64,000 nt of DNA from Rattus norvegicus. Lineage: Eukaryota; Chordata; Mammalia; Rodentia; Muridae. Location of the stretch: the NCBI RefSeq assembly GCF_036323735.1, contig NC_086024.1, positions 76,023,924 through 76,087,923 of the forward strand, written 5' to 3'. Shown here one piece after another: positions 1 to 11,109 of this stretch. The notes under the pieces were generated by a model. The model was not told the DNA's origin. It searched no databases and saw only the letters and a list, made by a program, of their open reading frames with translations. A program made the translations under genes and the position numbers. The stretch's first letter is position 1; every line of letters starts with the position of its first letter.

Positions 1-401
1 TATTCTAGTTCAACAATCCCTTGACACAGCCATGGGAATTTCTGCATAGCTGTTCCACTTCTCATTGGCGAGAACTTGGCTATGGGGCTGCAGAGGAAGT
101 GGGGGATTCTAGCTGTAAATTCCAGACAGGAATATTGACAGCTAAATCTCAGTATCTGTTGCCAAGGAAACGGGAAGATGGACATTTGGAGAGACAGTAG
201 CACCATGCTCTTGTGTTACATACTGGGTCTTGCAGCTGCAATGTATAAAATCAAAACCCCTCTTTCTGTTTTTGTTATGAGCAATGGTTTCTTAATTTAG
301 AATCCGGCTTTATTTAGAAACCCCGTTTCTTCTGCGAAGTATCGTTGCTTTATTTGGCCATCTAGTCTGACTTTGCTTTCCGATTTCCTTTTGCCTTTCA
401 G
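1..401 (+). other. Akap6: 3' end of the upstream Akap6 intron
   Basis: Unique-looking non-coding sequence upstream of the acceptor. I recognise no interspersed repeat, promoter or CpG island in it. A TATAAAA string at 244-250 has no supporting context and is probably chance. Confidence 0.6.
371..401 (+). promoter_or_regulatory. Akap6: Splice acceptor of the Akap6 coding exon
   Basis: A pyrimidine-rich tract ends in TTTTGCCTTTCAG at 401, directly before the 5' UTR segment. The tract is strong, with C/T at nearly all of the last 20 positions. An alternative AG further downstream would remove part of the short UTR only. Confidence 0.8.
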
Positions 402-435
402 CTGTTTTGGAAAGAAGTAAGGCTTAGATTTCTCC
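402..435 (+). other. Akap6: Akap6 5' UTR portion of the exon
   Basis: These are the 34 nt between the AG acceptor and ATG 436. They contain an in-frame TAA (418-420), so no upstream in-frame extension is possible within this exon. No upstream ATG is present in the segment. Because a splice acceptor precedes it, at least one further untranslated exon must lie upstream of the window. Confidence 0.8.
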
Positions 436-765
436 ATGTTAACCATGAGCGTGACACTTTCCCCACTGAGGTCACAGGGCCCAGATCCCATGGCGACGGA
501 TGCTTCACCCATGGCCATCAACATGACACCCACTGTGGAGCAGGAGGAAGGAGAGGGAGAGGAAGCCGTGAAGGCCATAGACGCTGAGCAGCAGTATGGA
601 AAGCCACCTCCGCTCCACACAGCAGCCGACTGGAAGATTGTCCTGCACTTACCTGAGATTGAGACCTGGCTCCGGATGACCTCAGAGAGGGTCCGTGACC
701 TGACCTACTCAGTCCAGCAGGATGCAGACAGCAAGCATGTGGATGTGCATCTAGTTCAGCTGAAG
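436..765 (+). CDS. Akap6: Akap6 (mAKAP) first coding exon, residues 1-110 (partial CDS)
   Basis: Encodes the N-terminus of A-kinase anchoring protein 6, a roughly 2,300-residue scaffold that holds PKA (via RII), phosphodiesterase, phosphatase and ryanodine-receptor partners at the nuclear envelope of muscle cells and neurons. The 110 codons read MLTMSVTLSPL, then an acidic Glu-rich stretch (about residues 35-50), then the conserved block with WKIVLHLPEIETWLRM and ending HVDVHLVQLK. I recognise these as the AKAP6 N-terminus. The known anchoring parts (spectrin-like repeats, RII helix) lie in later exons outside the window. The frame continues past residue 110 only as intron read-through. ATG 436 is the first possible start because an in-frame TAA lies at 418-420. 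A second in-frame ATG at 445 has a better Kozak context (A at -3). It is known that the long mAKAP-alpha form uses this N-terminus, whereas the heart beta form starts near residue 245, so this exon should be alpha-specific. Gene identity is from recall, not a search. Confidence 0.95.
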
Positions 766-771
766 GTAAGG
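763..771 (+). promoter_or_regulatory. Akap6: Splice donor AAG|GTAAGG, phase 0
   Basis: Lysine codon AAG (763-765) is followed by GTAAGG, a near-consensus donor. The reading frame is closed exactly between codons (phase 0). Conservation of protein sequence stops here: the following in-frame residues (VRRALWKEV, then stop) do not resemble AKAP6, where the protein continues with DICED. Confidence 0.9.
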
Positions 772-1693
772 CGGGCTCTCTGGAAAGAAGTCTAAAATTG
801 CCTCTGGTACCTTGAGCCAGTCTCTGTTTCATAAGTGCCAGTGAGGAAGAGTCCAAGGTGAAAAGACAGTAACATTTGACAACATTATTCTTGATGGTAA
901 ACAGATCATTTTTCTTCTAATTTTACTATATTGATAGTTATCTAGAGTAAAACGGGCCTTTGAGACTAGAACAGAGGTACAAGAAACAGGAAGGGTATTT
1001 TTGTTCCATGTCATAGAAATCAGTTGTGGAGAATGAAAGGATCTTACAAATGATTCCAAAAGGCTTAACAAAAGACTCATGGTAGAATACGGTGCAATGG
1101 TGAACAGGTCATGTGATTAGTACCTTCTGCAGAAGCTGAGGCTGCCTTTGAAGCAAATGGTGGTTTCTACCCTGGTGGGAAGGGCAATGTTCTCCTTGTA
1201 GAGTGCCTTTCATCCGAAGACAATGCATTATGCAGAAGAAAGGAGCTTTTTATAACAACTGATCTAATGTCAGACGTTTTTCAGTTGTCTGGGCTCCGGG
1301 AGACCTTTTGAAAGTGCCACAGCATAGAGAAATGGAGGTGCTGGTCAGAGTCCAATTAAATGAGGACTCCAGAAATATACACTGTGACTTTGACCAGGCC
1401 ATAACCTCTTGTCTCTCCCAGGTCCTGAAGTGGAAAAATATATAACATATAGGTCTTATATAAACTTCAAGTTAGATGGCATTCTAAGGAAAACTATTTT
1501 ACCTATGCTGATTCATCTTAAATGACACAAACTAAAAGGCTAAACAGATCCTTAGTTCTTAGCATTGAAGTGACTTACAGCCTATCACCACCATGGAAGA
1601 ATGGTGAGCTGAGTCAAGAGAGAGCATGTTTCTAAATGTTTGGAGTGGATCTGGCTTAACCTTTCACGGTAGTGTGACAGATCATCTGCCAGA
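766..1693. other. Unique intronic sequence, nothing recognised
   Basis: About 930 bp just inside the intron with ordinary composition. I see no repeat or open coding segment. Intronic splicing enhancers may lie near the donor but none can be named. Confidence 0.5.
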
Positions 1694-2114
1694 TGTCTTA
1701 GTTGCATTCCTACTGTTGTGATAAAGCACTGCGACCAAACATGCCCTGGGGAGAAAACGGTTTACTCAGCTTACACCTGTCAGGTCTCAGTCTATCACTG
1801 AAGGAAGTCAGGACAAGACCTAAGGCAGGAGCCTGGAGGCAGAGCTGATGCAGAAGCCAGATAGGGATGCTGCTTACTGACTTGCTCCCTACGGCTTGCT
1901 CAGCCTGCTTTCTTATAGCACTCAGGACCACCAGCCCAGGGATGGTATGTATCATCCACAATGCTCTGGGCCCTTCCTCATAATTCCCTTCCATAATTAA
2001 GAAAATGTCCTGCAGGCTTGCCTACAGCCCAATCTTATTTTTCTCCATTGTGATTGATTCCCTCTCTTCAGGTAACTCTAGCTTGTGTCAAATTGACAAA
2101 ATCTCACTAGGACA
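1694..2114 (-). mobile_element. Solo LTR, MaLR-like, antisense
   Basis: Starts TGTCTTAGTTGC and ends CTCACTAGGACA, which is the reverse complement of the ends of the LTR pair at 9618-11491. Internal blocks also match that pair in reverse complement, including TTAATTAAGAAAATG and the region encoding the poly(A) side. Possible 5-bp duplications flank it (CCAGA/CTAGA, 4 of 5). The exact subfamily is not assigned. The TG...CA ends and the relation to a two-LTR element support an LTR identity. Confidence 0.75.
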
Positions 2115-3178
2115 CTAGATTACTACATTAGTGTCTTGGACAGGGAGAGAAAGAAAAGACAGAGGAGAGAAGGGAGAAGGGAGGGAGTAAGAAAGGGAGA
2201 GAGGGGAGCACATGAGCAAATGAACAGTGTAAACCAGATGTCACTGCTAGCTGCTCTTGGGAAGAACTCAGGATGGTGACAGAACTATGGCTGGAAGCGG
2301 CCTCAGCAGAATGACAGTCCCCGATAGCGCCGTCCTATGGCAGTGGGGAGTATTGTGACTGGGCCCCAGAAATAATTTTTTTTAGAGCATCTTGGGGCAA
2401 GAATAAACTAGAAGTTAGAGGACAGTCCCTCGTACCACTCTCTCCAGTGCTGATCCAGTGAGTGATCCCTAAGTTGATGCAGGATTGAACTTGTAAGACA
2501 AATCAGCAGTTACCTCACAGATCCTTCACATGTACACAGGAAGTCAGTAATTGCTAGAAGAGGAAGTGAGGGGGTGGGCACACTGTTAGAAGACACGGCT
2601 AAAAACACAGCTAAAAGTTCAAATAGTCTTAAAAACACTATTTTGTCATTAACTTCATCAATAATGTATGTGTGGAAACAAACTTTAACTCAGAATAGGA
2701 ATTTTTTTGTGTGCCATTAATGTATAGTTGTATTTAACGTTTGAAGCATCATCTCTAGGGAGATCTGCTTTTTCACCGTAGCTGTACTCGTACTTTTCGA
2801 AGGCTTCTTCTATCTGTCATTGCTTTAGTCCAGGTGTGGGTTATCTTTCCACTGAGAAAGGAGCTGCAGGAGACGTACGAACGGTCAGGACGGTGTCCTG
2901 TGATGTCAGCCAACGACTGCTTAGCGATGAATGGAAATTGTCTACCTTTGTTTTATTCTAGGGCTTCTCTTAGCACCTTCCCGTATGTCTGTTTCATCAA
3001 GTGACTTAACTAAATTCTCTGTAATGTTCTCAAATGTGTGTAATAATGGAGCCCTTCCCCATTGAACCCCAAATCACCAAGTTCCAGTGTGTGTGGCCCC
3101 TACTAAGGTCTGCACGAAGGGCTTAGTTTTAAATCCTGATATGCTCATATAAGTTTCTTCTTCATTATATAATATTTC
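2115..3178. other. Mostly unique; purine-rich patch and small CpG cluster
   Basis: A purine-rich stretch (GGGAGA/GAGGAG type) occupies about 2141-2208. A small cluster of CpGs at about 2873-2932 (ACGTACGAACGG, GACGG, AACGAC, AGCGAT) surrounds a TGATGTCA CRE/AP-1-like octamer. No repeat or gene is otherwise recognised. Confidence 0.45.
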
Positions 3179-3264
3179 TTTTTTTTTTCCGGAGCCGGGG
3201 ACTGAACCCAGGGCCTTGCGCTTGCTAGGCAAGTGCTCTACCACTGAGCTAAATCCCCAACCCC
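3179..3264 (-). mobile_element. ID SINE (BC1/tRNA-Ala-type), antisense
   Basis: Reverse complement of the rat ID consensus. A T-run (3179-3188) is followed by CCGGAGCCGGGGACTGAACC, GGGCCTTGCGC, TGCTAGGCAAG and ending GCTAAATCCCCAACCCC. Internal pol III box A and box B equivalents are visible on the minus strand. It is nearly full length (about 76 bp body plus tail), with few differences from consensus, so relatively young. It is an Alu-like retroposon, not a functional tRNA gene. Confidence 0.95.
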
Positions 3265-4435
3265 ATAATAATTTTTTATTCAGTGAAATTTTGGCACATT
3301 TAAAATTTTCAGTTTGTCCCTGGGCCCAGGTTCAGCCTCTCTTCTCGGGGTGTGCAGGTGCTGCCTGTAAACTGGGGTCCACACTCTGCCTAAGTCAGAT
3401 GCTCCCGGAGGGGGGAAGCAGCTCTCTGAGACGATCCTAACCTGTTTGTATTTCTTTACTGAGGGTGTAGGGATGGGATTGGACGCATACACTTTATTCG
3501 AGTGAACCAAGGGTTATGTAGTTTCTGCGGAAGGGTGATGGAATATCCAGGGAGGGAAAGGTCCTTCGTCCCAGAAGGATGACCACTGAGATGCTTCACT
3601 GGCACGGCAAGGGGTTTGGCAGTAACTGATTAACTGTGACAACCTGGTTGGTACCCGCCTAGCTGAGTGCTCTGAGGCAGGTGTAGAAACAGGGAGGGCG
3701 TTAGCCCTACTCCTGCTGGTCTCAGGGTGAGGATCTAATCGCAGTTTCTCAGATTTCCAGAGTTTAGACACGCTCAGCCTAGCCTACTCCATGCCAGTTC
3801 CTCTGGGTGCGGGACACATGCCCTACATGTTATCCTTTTGCGTTCTCCATACATTCAGAGTGATAAAGAACATAGCACGGGGTTTTGGTGGAGTTTTAAC
3901 AGGACAGCCCTATAAGGCAGCTTCCAGATGAGACTGGCAAAGCAGGGGGCAGGTCCAACCTGGGCGAGTGGTCTCAGCTTCGCATCAAAGCTTTGATTAC
4001 TTGATTTATTAATTTACGGTGGAAAGCAATCATCGGGGCTGGGAATGCCCATGACCTTAAAGACCATCTGGGTGCAGAATAATGCCAACTTTGTGCATCT
4101 ATTCCAGTGTTTCCCTAAAAGTCCAAAGCCAAGTTTCTTACCTGTCTACTTCACTCATGTCTTAGCAGGCCTCAAGCTCGGGATGTCCCTTCAGTTGCTC
4201 TGAGTCCTTCCCGACTTGTCCCAGTTATGGTAGAGGACGGCTCTTTGCCCACACATACATCTCTATCAACAGGGACCCCACTCCCCAGATGTGCTCTCAA
4301 TTCATTCACTGCTGTCTAACATTACTGCATTACTGCTACACCAGCCAGGCCCTTGCTCCCACCCCTTGGCCCCTGGGTATGTAACGCCTGTACCAATCTT
4401 GCTTTCTTTTCTCTTCCTATTCTCCACTTGTTAGG
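3265..4435. other. Unique intronic sequence
   Basis: About 1.2 kb of ordinary composition; several short open frames appear on both strands but none has recognisable protein features. No repeats recognised. Confidence 0.45.
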
Positions 4436-4506
4436 GTTTTTTTTTTTGTTTTTTGTTTTGTTTGTTTTTGTTTGTTTTTGTTTTGCTGTTGTTTTGTTGT
4501 TGTTTA
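4436..4506. repeat. T-rich (TTTTG)n simple repeat
   Basis: An imperfect run of TTTTTG/TTTG/TTG units. It produces the phenylalanine- and valine-rich reading frame around it, which is an artefact. It could be the old poly(A) tail of a lost antisense retroposon. Confidence 0.85.
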
Positions 4507-4811
4507 ATTTGGACCTCTTCCTTTGCCTCTTTCCTGCCTAAGTCTCTGGTGTGGCTCCTCCCATTCACCCTTATCTGTTAAAGCTCCAGAAACACCAGAA
4601 GCCCTGAGACTGTCAAGGCCGCTCTTCCCTCGTAACTTTCCTTGTTCCTTCCCTAGAGACTACGTTTCCCTGTGTTGCACAGCGGCCTCTAGATCCTCAT
4701 TGCTAGCCAGAGGCACAGCCAGGCTCCAACATCCACTCCCAGAGACCTGGAGAGAATGAGGCAGAGGTTGGGAAGAAGTAGGTGAGGCTTATTCTGTATT
4801 TGATGAAGAGG

Positions 4812-5742
4812 ACACACATCACACACTCACACACACACACACACACACACCACACACTACACACATACATACACACACATACTCACACACATACACACAC
4901 ACTCACACACACACACCACACACACACCACACCACACACACACCACACCACACACACCACACATACACACACACTCACACGCATCACATACACACTCACT
5001 CACCACACACACACACACACCACACACACATACATACACACACATACTCACACACATACACACACACACTCACACACACACCACACACACACACACCACA
5101 CATACACACACACTCACACGCATCACATACACACTCACTCACCACACACACACACACCACACACACACCACACACACATACACACACACATGCACACACC
5201 ACACACACATACACACACTCACACACATACATACACACATACACACATACACACACACCACACACTACACACATACACACACACTCACACACATACACAC
5301 CACACACACATACATACACACATACTCACACACATACACACACACACTCTCACACACACACCACACACCACACACATACATACACACACATACTCACACA
5401 CATACACACACACACTCACACACACACCACACACACACCACACACACACATACACACACACTCACCACACACACTCATACCACACACACACTCACACCCA
5501 TCACATACACACTCACACACACACACCACACACACACATACACACATACACACACATGCACACACCACACACACACATACACACTCACACACTTACACAC
5601 ACATACTCACATACATACACATACACACACACACTCACACACACACCACACACAACACACACATACACACACACTCACACACCACACACACTAACACCAC
5701 ACACACACACACCACACACACACACTCATACACGCACACACA
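4812..5742. repeat. Long compound (CA)n tract with higher-order duplications
   Basis: About 930 bp made almost only of CA dinucleotides interrupted by CACAT, ACTCAC, CCACAC and GCATCACAT variants. Interruptions repeat in blocks: the segment around GCATCACATACACACTCACT at 4981 recurs at 5120 (139 bp later), and a variant (CCATCACATACACACTCAC) recurs near 5499. The ACATACATACACACACATACTCAC pattern also recurs (about 4862, 5027, 5310 and 5370). This is a minisatellite-like expansion of a microsatellite. Its lack of stop codons gives a spurious 372-codon His/Thr frame. Confidence 0.95.
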
Positions 5743-6440
5743 AACGTCTAATTGTCTATGCACCTCATGCTGCTTTTACAGTGCTTGCTTTAAGTAGTTT
5801 TGACGCTGTCTTCTCTGACATTCTATTAATGTACACTTTTAAAAAAACTTCATTAAGGAAATGTTTTTGGAAAATGCTCACAGAAGGCTTTAACCGATGA
5901 TCATATACTAAATTCTTAGATTCCTGATGCTTACTCTTAAAACACCTACCTCCGTCTCACAGACATCAGTCATTCTATTTTACTTATTTTCTGTCTTATG
6001 AAATTGCACCATTTGTTTGCTTCTTGTATCAGATGTCTGTTCTCTATTACCTTCCTTGCTCAGGACAGGAGGGGGCACTGAGTATGGGCTCGGTTCATAC
6101 ATAGGTGGCCTAGATAGTTAAACCCAAGTCTTATGTCCACTGCCTCCTCTCCCCACTGGCAGCCTTGTTTTTAAAAACATACAGGAAGTGTGCTTGTTTC
6201 ATGAAGACTGAATTCAGACAAAAACCCTGGAAGGATCAAGACCCAGGCACGTTCGGGGTATTGTTCTCCCACTGTTGGAGAATCTGGGAGTGTATCTGAA
6301 GTCCTGGGTGCACTGCCTGGGGAATCTGCCTAGAGATTCTGTACATTTCCTGCATGGATATACTTGCCCAAACCCTTGCAATCCTTTTATTTTTGGTTCA
6401 TTAATTGGCAGTTATTTTGATCAGTAAATATATTGTCAGG
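5743..6440. other. Unique intronic sequence
   Basis: Nothing recognised; AT-rich, no coding or repeat signature. Confidence 0.4.
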
Positions 6441-6506
6441 GACTGAAGGGGTGACTCAGTAAAGTGCTTACTCTGAAAACACAAGGGCCTGAGTTCACTC
6501 ACCATG
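6441..6506 (+). mobile_element. tRNA-derived SINE head fragment
   Basis: GGGGTGACTCAGTAAAGTGCTTACT followed by AGGGCCTGAGTTCA resembles the box A to box B part of B2/B4-type SINEs. The body beyond it is not recognisable, so this is a short, old fragment. Confidence 0.45.
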
Positions 6507-7568
6507 AACTGCTTATATCCCTGAAGAGACAACAGCAGAGATGAGGCAAGGCATGGACTAACTGGAACAAGAAATACAGCCTGTAAGTAAACAGAAGTCT
6601 GGAAGTAACTTAATTGGAATCAGTTCCCGACTTTAAACTACTTTAAACTCCTACCACATATGATTTGTGACTGCATCTTTGATATAGGCCGATTTTCAAA
6701 GTCAGAACATTGGATAAAATCTGTTTATAAGCCCTTCTGACGTGGACGCCTGAGACATCTGGGAGTTAATCCAGACACCCAGTAACTCACATGGTGGCTA
6801 GAGGGCCTGCTGGGAAAAAGCTTGTGTCCTCTTCACAGCTGGGAATTTGCACATCAGATGTGCCTGATGGTCCAAACATTGTGGAAATTTAGAGACAAAG
6901 GGCTGCTAGGAGAGGATTCATGATCAGCACGGGTCCAGGAGGCTGTGCCAATCTGACAGACTAGGAGAGCAATGACGGCAATGATGGGCTGTGGCAGTGT
7001 TCCAGCCCTGGAACCGAGCAGTGTGGGTGATAACTAGGGATAAGAACAGGCTGAGCACATGGTACCAGTGACCTCCTGATTGACTGAGGTAGACTTGACC
7101 CTGATTTGTGAGGTGCAGAGGGAGGAACGTTCTCTTCTTTCTATTATAGAAGAACAAGTGAGCTCTGGCCACGATGACAGTGGTTTGCTCAGAGGACAGC
7201 TATGGAGTCCAGGGTCCACTGACTATGATCATGGGCAACGGCCAACGTTGATTACTGAGGGCTTCAATCCAGTGCCCCGAACTCTCGACGTGCACACTTC
7301 TGGGAGAACCGACTACTAGCATCATCAGTTGGGGGTTTGGAGGATTCTGATCACAGCATCTCTGTGACCTCACACTGTAGTCTGAAGCATTCAATTCCTA
7401 CCATCTCTGAGTAAACTTAGCATAACTTACGTGAGATTGAAGAGAATTTTTTTCTGTAAAAAAATAGACATTTTCCTTTTTGTCTTTTGAATCATTATTT
7501 TTCCAGAACAAAGTCTCAGACATAGCATATTTTTTTTTCCAAAATACTTGTAAAACTCTTGGTAAAGA
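6507..7568. other. Unique intronic sequence
   Basis: No repeat or gene recognised. Short overlapping open frames on both strands near 6924-7394 show no family features. Confidence 0.4.
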
Positions 7569-7581
7569 CTTGGGCAAGGCA

Positions 7582-7808
7582 GGGCAAGACGGCTAGGAGA
7601 TTGAGAGCACTTGCTGCTCTAGCTGAGGACTATGGCTCCATTTCTAGTCTCCACACGGCAACTCACAGGTATCTATAATCCGAATCCCAGAACACCCAAT
7701 GCCCTCTGCTGGCCTCTCTGGGAACCAGGCATGTACATGGTACACATACATACATTCAGGCAAAACTTTCATACATGTAAAATAAAATACACAAATCTTT
7801 AATAAAAT
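7582..7808 (+). mobile_element. B2 SINE, full length, with 13-bp target-site duplication
   Basis: The tRNA-like head (GATTGAGAGCACTTGCTGCTCT), the B2 body (CGGCAACTCACAGGTATCTATAATCC) and an AATAAAATACAC...AATAAAATCT tail are all present. Identical 13-bp duplications CTTGGGCAAGGCA lie at 7569-7581 and 7809-7821, proving insertion by target-primed reverse transcription. The body is diverged from consensus, so it is older than the exact duplication suggests. Confidence 0.92.
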
Positions 7809-8220
7809 CTTGGGCAAGGCACCATGGAAAACAGCTCTGCTAGGTTTGAACACGTACTGTCATGGAGATGTTTGTGTGTAAACCTTAACCACACAGACTT
7901 GATGTGTTTAGACTCAGAATGAGAATGTTAATTATTAGGTGGCTCCAGAAACCTACCAGATGGTTGAGATGTATACCTTTAAATAGCAAAAGGACTATTG
8001 AAAATGAATAGTATCACGGACTACAAAACTGGAAAGAAATCATTAAAACGCATTAAAGAAAAATAATATAGAGGCATTTGAAACCGAGACCAAGGAAGAA
8101 AACCTGAAACTGGCATTAGTTTAATTAGGGACCGATTCTGGGGGGTTGTTCCTTTCAAATGTTGACTTAATTATAACTGAGTAACAACAGCCATCTATGT
8201 ATATGATCTAAAGAGGGAAA

Positions 8221-8585
8221 TGCTGGTTAGGATAAAAATGGCCCCTAGACTCATGTGTTTGGATGCTTGGCCCACAGGGAGTGCACCATTAGGAAGTGTG
8301 GCCTTGTTGGAGCAGGTGTGACCTTGTTGGAGGAAGTGTGTCACTGTGTGGGTGAACTTTGAGGTCTTACATGCCAGTGTGGTCCACAGTCAGTTCAGCT
8401 GCCTGATGTAGAAACTCTAAGCTCTTTCTCCAGCTCTGTTCTATAGATGCTGCCATGCTTCCCACCATGATAACAATGGGCCAAACCTCTGAAACTGTAA
8501 GCCAGCCCCACTTAAATGTTTTCCTTTGTAAGAGTTGCCGTGGTTATAGTGTCTTTTCATAGGAATAGAAACCATAACTAAGACA
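8221..8585 (+). mobile_element. Solo LTR, MaLR-like (THE1/MT-related pattern)
   Basis: Starts TGCTGGTTAGGATAAAAATGG and ends AACCATAACTAAGACA. It contains the order of motifs common to MaLR LTRs: GCCATGATAA, CTGAAACTGTAAGCC, an AAATG poly(A)-like region and CCTTTGTAAGAGTTGCC. Flanking 5-mers GGAAA/GGCAA match at 4 of 5 positions. GGAAGTGTGGCCTTGTTGGAG-type sequence is internally duplicated (about 8294-8335). The subfamily is not assigned. Confidence 0.7.
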
Positions 8586-8689
8586 GGCAACCATTAGAAA
8601 TGGGATATGAATTAACCCTTTCTTTGCCTAGAGAGCTTTTGGTTCAGTAGTACTCACTGAATTCTTAATCTGTTCAGGGGTTATCAACT

Positions 8690-8785
8690 CTTCACAACGA
8701 CCCGCTCTTACAGATGAGGAAAATAAATCTCAGAAGTGTTTTGATCACTTTGGCAGTCTTACCAGGCTTTTGTACGTGAAGTCCA
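8690..8785 (-). mobile_element. MIR fragment, antisense
   Basis: CTTACAGATGAGGAAAATAAATCTCAGAAGTG...GATCACTTTGGCAG...CCAGG resembles the reverse complement of the MIR core (CAGATGAGGAAACTGAGGC). It is highly diverged, as expected for a pre-eutherian SINE. Confidence 0.5.
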
Positions 8786-9617
8786 ATATTCCTTCTATGT
8801 TAGTGCATTAGCCTCCTACCCTTCATATGATGAGGTATAAGAAACAGAAAGGCTGTGAGTGTGTGAGCCTGGTTCTCTCATACTGGACACTTAACACGAA
8901 TGGATATAATGGGGGTGTCACTATTTTTAAATTAAAAAAACTAATTAAATTTTAAACTAAGAGTAAAACCTCTGTGTATTCTAGTTCATCATAGATAGAA
9001 TGAACAGCTTGAAGTAGGGGTGTAAATGAAGGCCTGGAGTCATCTGGAGTATTAGTTTCATGGCCGCCTTGAATAAAGAAGGAACTTGCTCCCCTCTACT
9101 CGGCTCACTGTTTGCTACTACTCCGACCATTCTACACTCTTTAAAAGGTCATACCCTAAAGGAAGGGAGCGTCTGCTCAGGTTAAACTAAAATTCTGTGA
9201 GCGTGTGATTTCCCGATTCCTCACTGGAGGTGGCTGGAACTGGAGATGAGAGCATTTAATGAGAAGCATTAACAACTCCAATGGCTTCCAGGTACAGCAC
9301 ACGAAAGCCTTCGGTCCTTGCCTTTGGCTGCATGACAGAATATTCCAGGAGGCTTTCAAAGTTACGGTCCTGCACGTGCTGCAGATCAGCTGCCTCAGAA
9401 CTTGGTTGTTAGTTACGTGGCATCCATCTTCACGGAGCTGTGTGATTCCAGTGCACACCCAGAGCCCATGACCCTAGGGGATGTTTGAGGAGACAGTTTG
9501 TGTATCTCTTGCTTTTTGGTGCTTTCTGCCTTCTCACAGCAACACAGCTGTGGATTTAAAGTCATTATTTCAAGGAGAAATGGCTCTCACATGACTTATT
9601 GATTAATTTTTTTCAGG
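8786..9617. other. Unique intronic sequence
   Basis: AT-rich near 8925-8965. Overlapping short frames on opposite strands at 9177-9471 have no protein signature. Nothing else recognised. Confidence 0.4.
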
Positions 9618-9996
9618 TGACCTCACTAGTCTTATGTCAACTTGACACAAACTATAGTCATCTGAAAAAGGGAATCTCAATTGAGAAAATGCCTTTATAG
9701 GACATTTTCTTAATTAGCGATTGATGGGGAAGGTCTATCCTGTCATGAGTGGTGCCATCCCTGGGCTGTTAGTCCTGGGTTCTATAGGAAAGTAAGCTGA
9801 GCAAACCACGAGCAACAAGCCAATAAGTAGCATCCCTGCATGGCCTCCACATCAGCTCCTGCCTCCAGGAGTTTGAGTTTCTGTCCTGGTTTCCTTCAAC
9901 AATAAACTATGCTATGGAAGTGTAAGCCAAATAACGCCAACTCACTCTCGGTCGTGGTGATGTTTTATCACAGTGGTAGTAACCCTAACTAGGACA
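9618..9996 (+). repeat. 5' LTR of the 9618-11491 element
   Basis: 379 bp, TG...CA ends. Contains an AATAAA-like AACAATAAACTATG segment around 9899 as the likely polyadenylation region. It shares TTTTCTTAATTAGcGATTGATGGGG with the downstream copy. Confidence 0.75.
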
Positions 9997-11109
9997 GAAG
10001 TTCATACCAGGAGTAGATATCGCTGTGACGGACGTAGCTATGTAGATTGTGGAGGGACTTTTGGAACTTTGGGGTAAAAAGCCCTTGAGTGTTGAGAGCT
10101 GAGTGGGCTGTACTGTGGGAAAAATTCTGAGAGCAGTGCAGACGATGGAGGCCTGACTCTTGAAGTTTCAGAGGGAAGCAAAGACTCTCCTGGGCCATTC
10201 GAGTTAAGAACCTGTTGTATCTGGTTGCCTGGAACTGAAGAGTCAGCCATGATTAAAAGAGACTGGCACTATTGATACGGAACTTTTCATTTACTTGGAC
10301 AATTGATGCAGGTTTTCTGGAGCTGAGAAATTAGTGGAGATTAAAAAGAGGTAAGTGTCATTGAGATGAAGTCTTTGTCAGGGTCAATACACAGAAACTG
10401 TGTTCCAGAGGCAGCTAAGGTTTCACCTCTTCTGGCCCCTGAACCTGATAATGTAAGAATCACCCTGGAGGTACTGGTTTTGAAGGGTTCATGGAGAGCA
10501 GCTGAAGCTGGGCTAGAGACCTATGGCAGGGCTTGAGTCCCTGAAGAAAGTCCAGGAGCAACTACTAGTAAGAATAAAGTTGTTCTAGCTTTTTGGAGAT
10601 GCCAGTACTATTGGATGGCCACCAAGAATAGCACTGGGTGTAGAGTGGAATCGGCTGGAGCCTGGAAGACAATCTGTGTGCAGAGAATGGGGGCGGAGAA
10701 GTGACCTACGCCGAGAATATCATGAGTGAATCCCAAATAGTTGGATGTTAAGTTATTTACACTTTTGGAGTTTGATTTTGCTTTGTTAAGACAGTTTGTT
10801 AAAACTGTGCCCTTCTTCTTCCCTCTTAAAGTAAAAAAAAAAAATGTTTAACTTGATTTTGATTTTACAGGAACCCACAGTTGAGAGACAGAATTTTAAA
10901 AGAGGTTTTAGGTTTTTAAAAAAGAGTTTGGATTTTTAAAGAGACTGAATTTTAAAGTTTAAATTTGTAAAGACTGTGGGACTTTTAAATTTTGTAAACT
11001 GTTTTATATTGTTATGATGATGTTCGTGTCTGATTTGGGGATAAATAAGAAGGGAAAGGTTATGGCTTATCAGTGATATGTTTGAGTGTCAAACTGACAA
11101 GGGGTCAAT

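Noticed and set aside
244..250. TATAAAA as a core promoter upstream of the exon
   Set aside because: The exon begins with a splice acceptor, and there is no initiator, CpG island or other promoter feature.
766..795. Extension of the Akap6 frame to a stop at 795
   Set aside because: Lies beyond a strong GTAAGG donor and does not match the AKAP6 protein, so it is intron read-through.
297..856. Minus-strand frames of 107 and 112 codons across the Akap6 exon
   Set aside because: Shadows of the real coding exon on the opposite strand; no family resemblance.
3179..3264. tRNA-Ala gene
   Set aside because: The similarity comes from the ID SINE, which has an A-tail complement and retroposon layout. 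The same applies at 15299-15391.
4782..5900. 372-codon His/Thr-rich plus-strand frame and Cys/Val-rich minus-strand frames
   Set aside because: They are translations of the CA repeat, which has no stop codons in these frames. No protein-like complexity.
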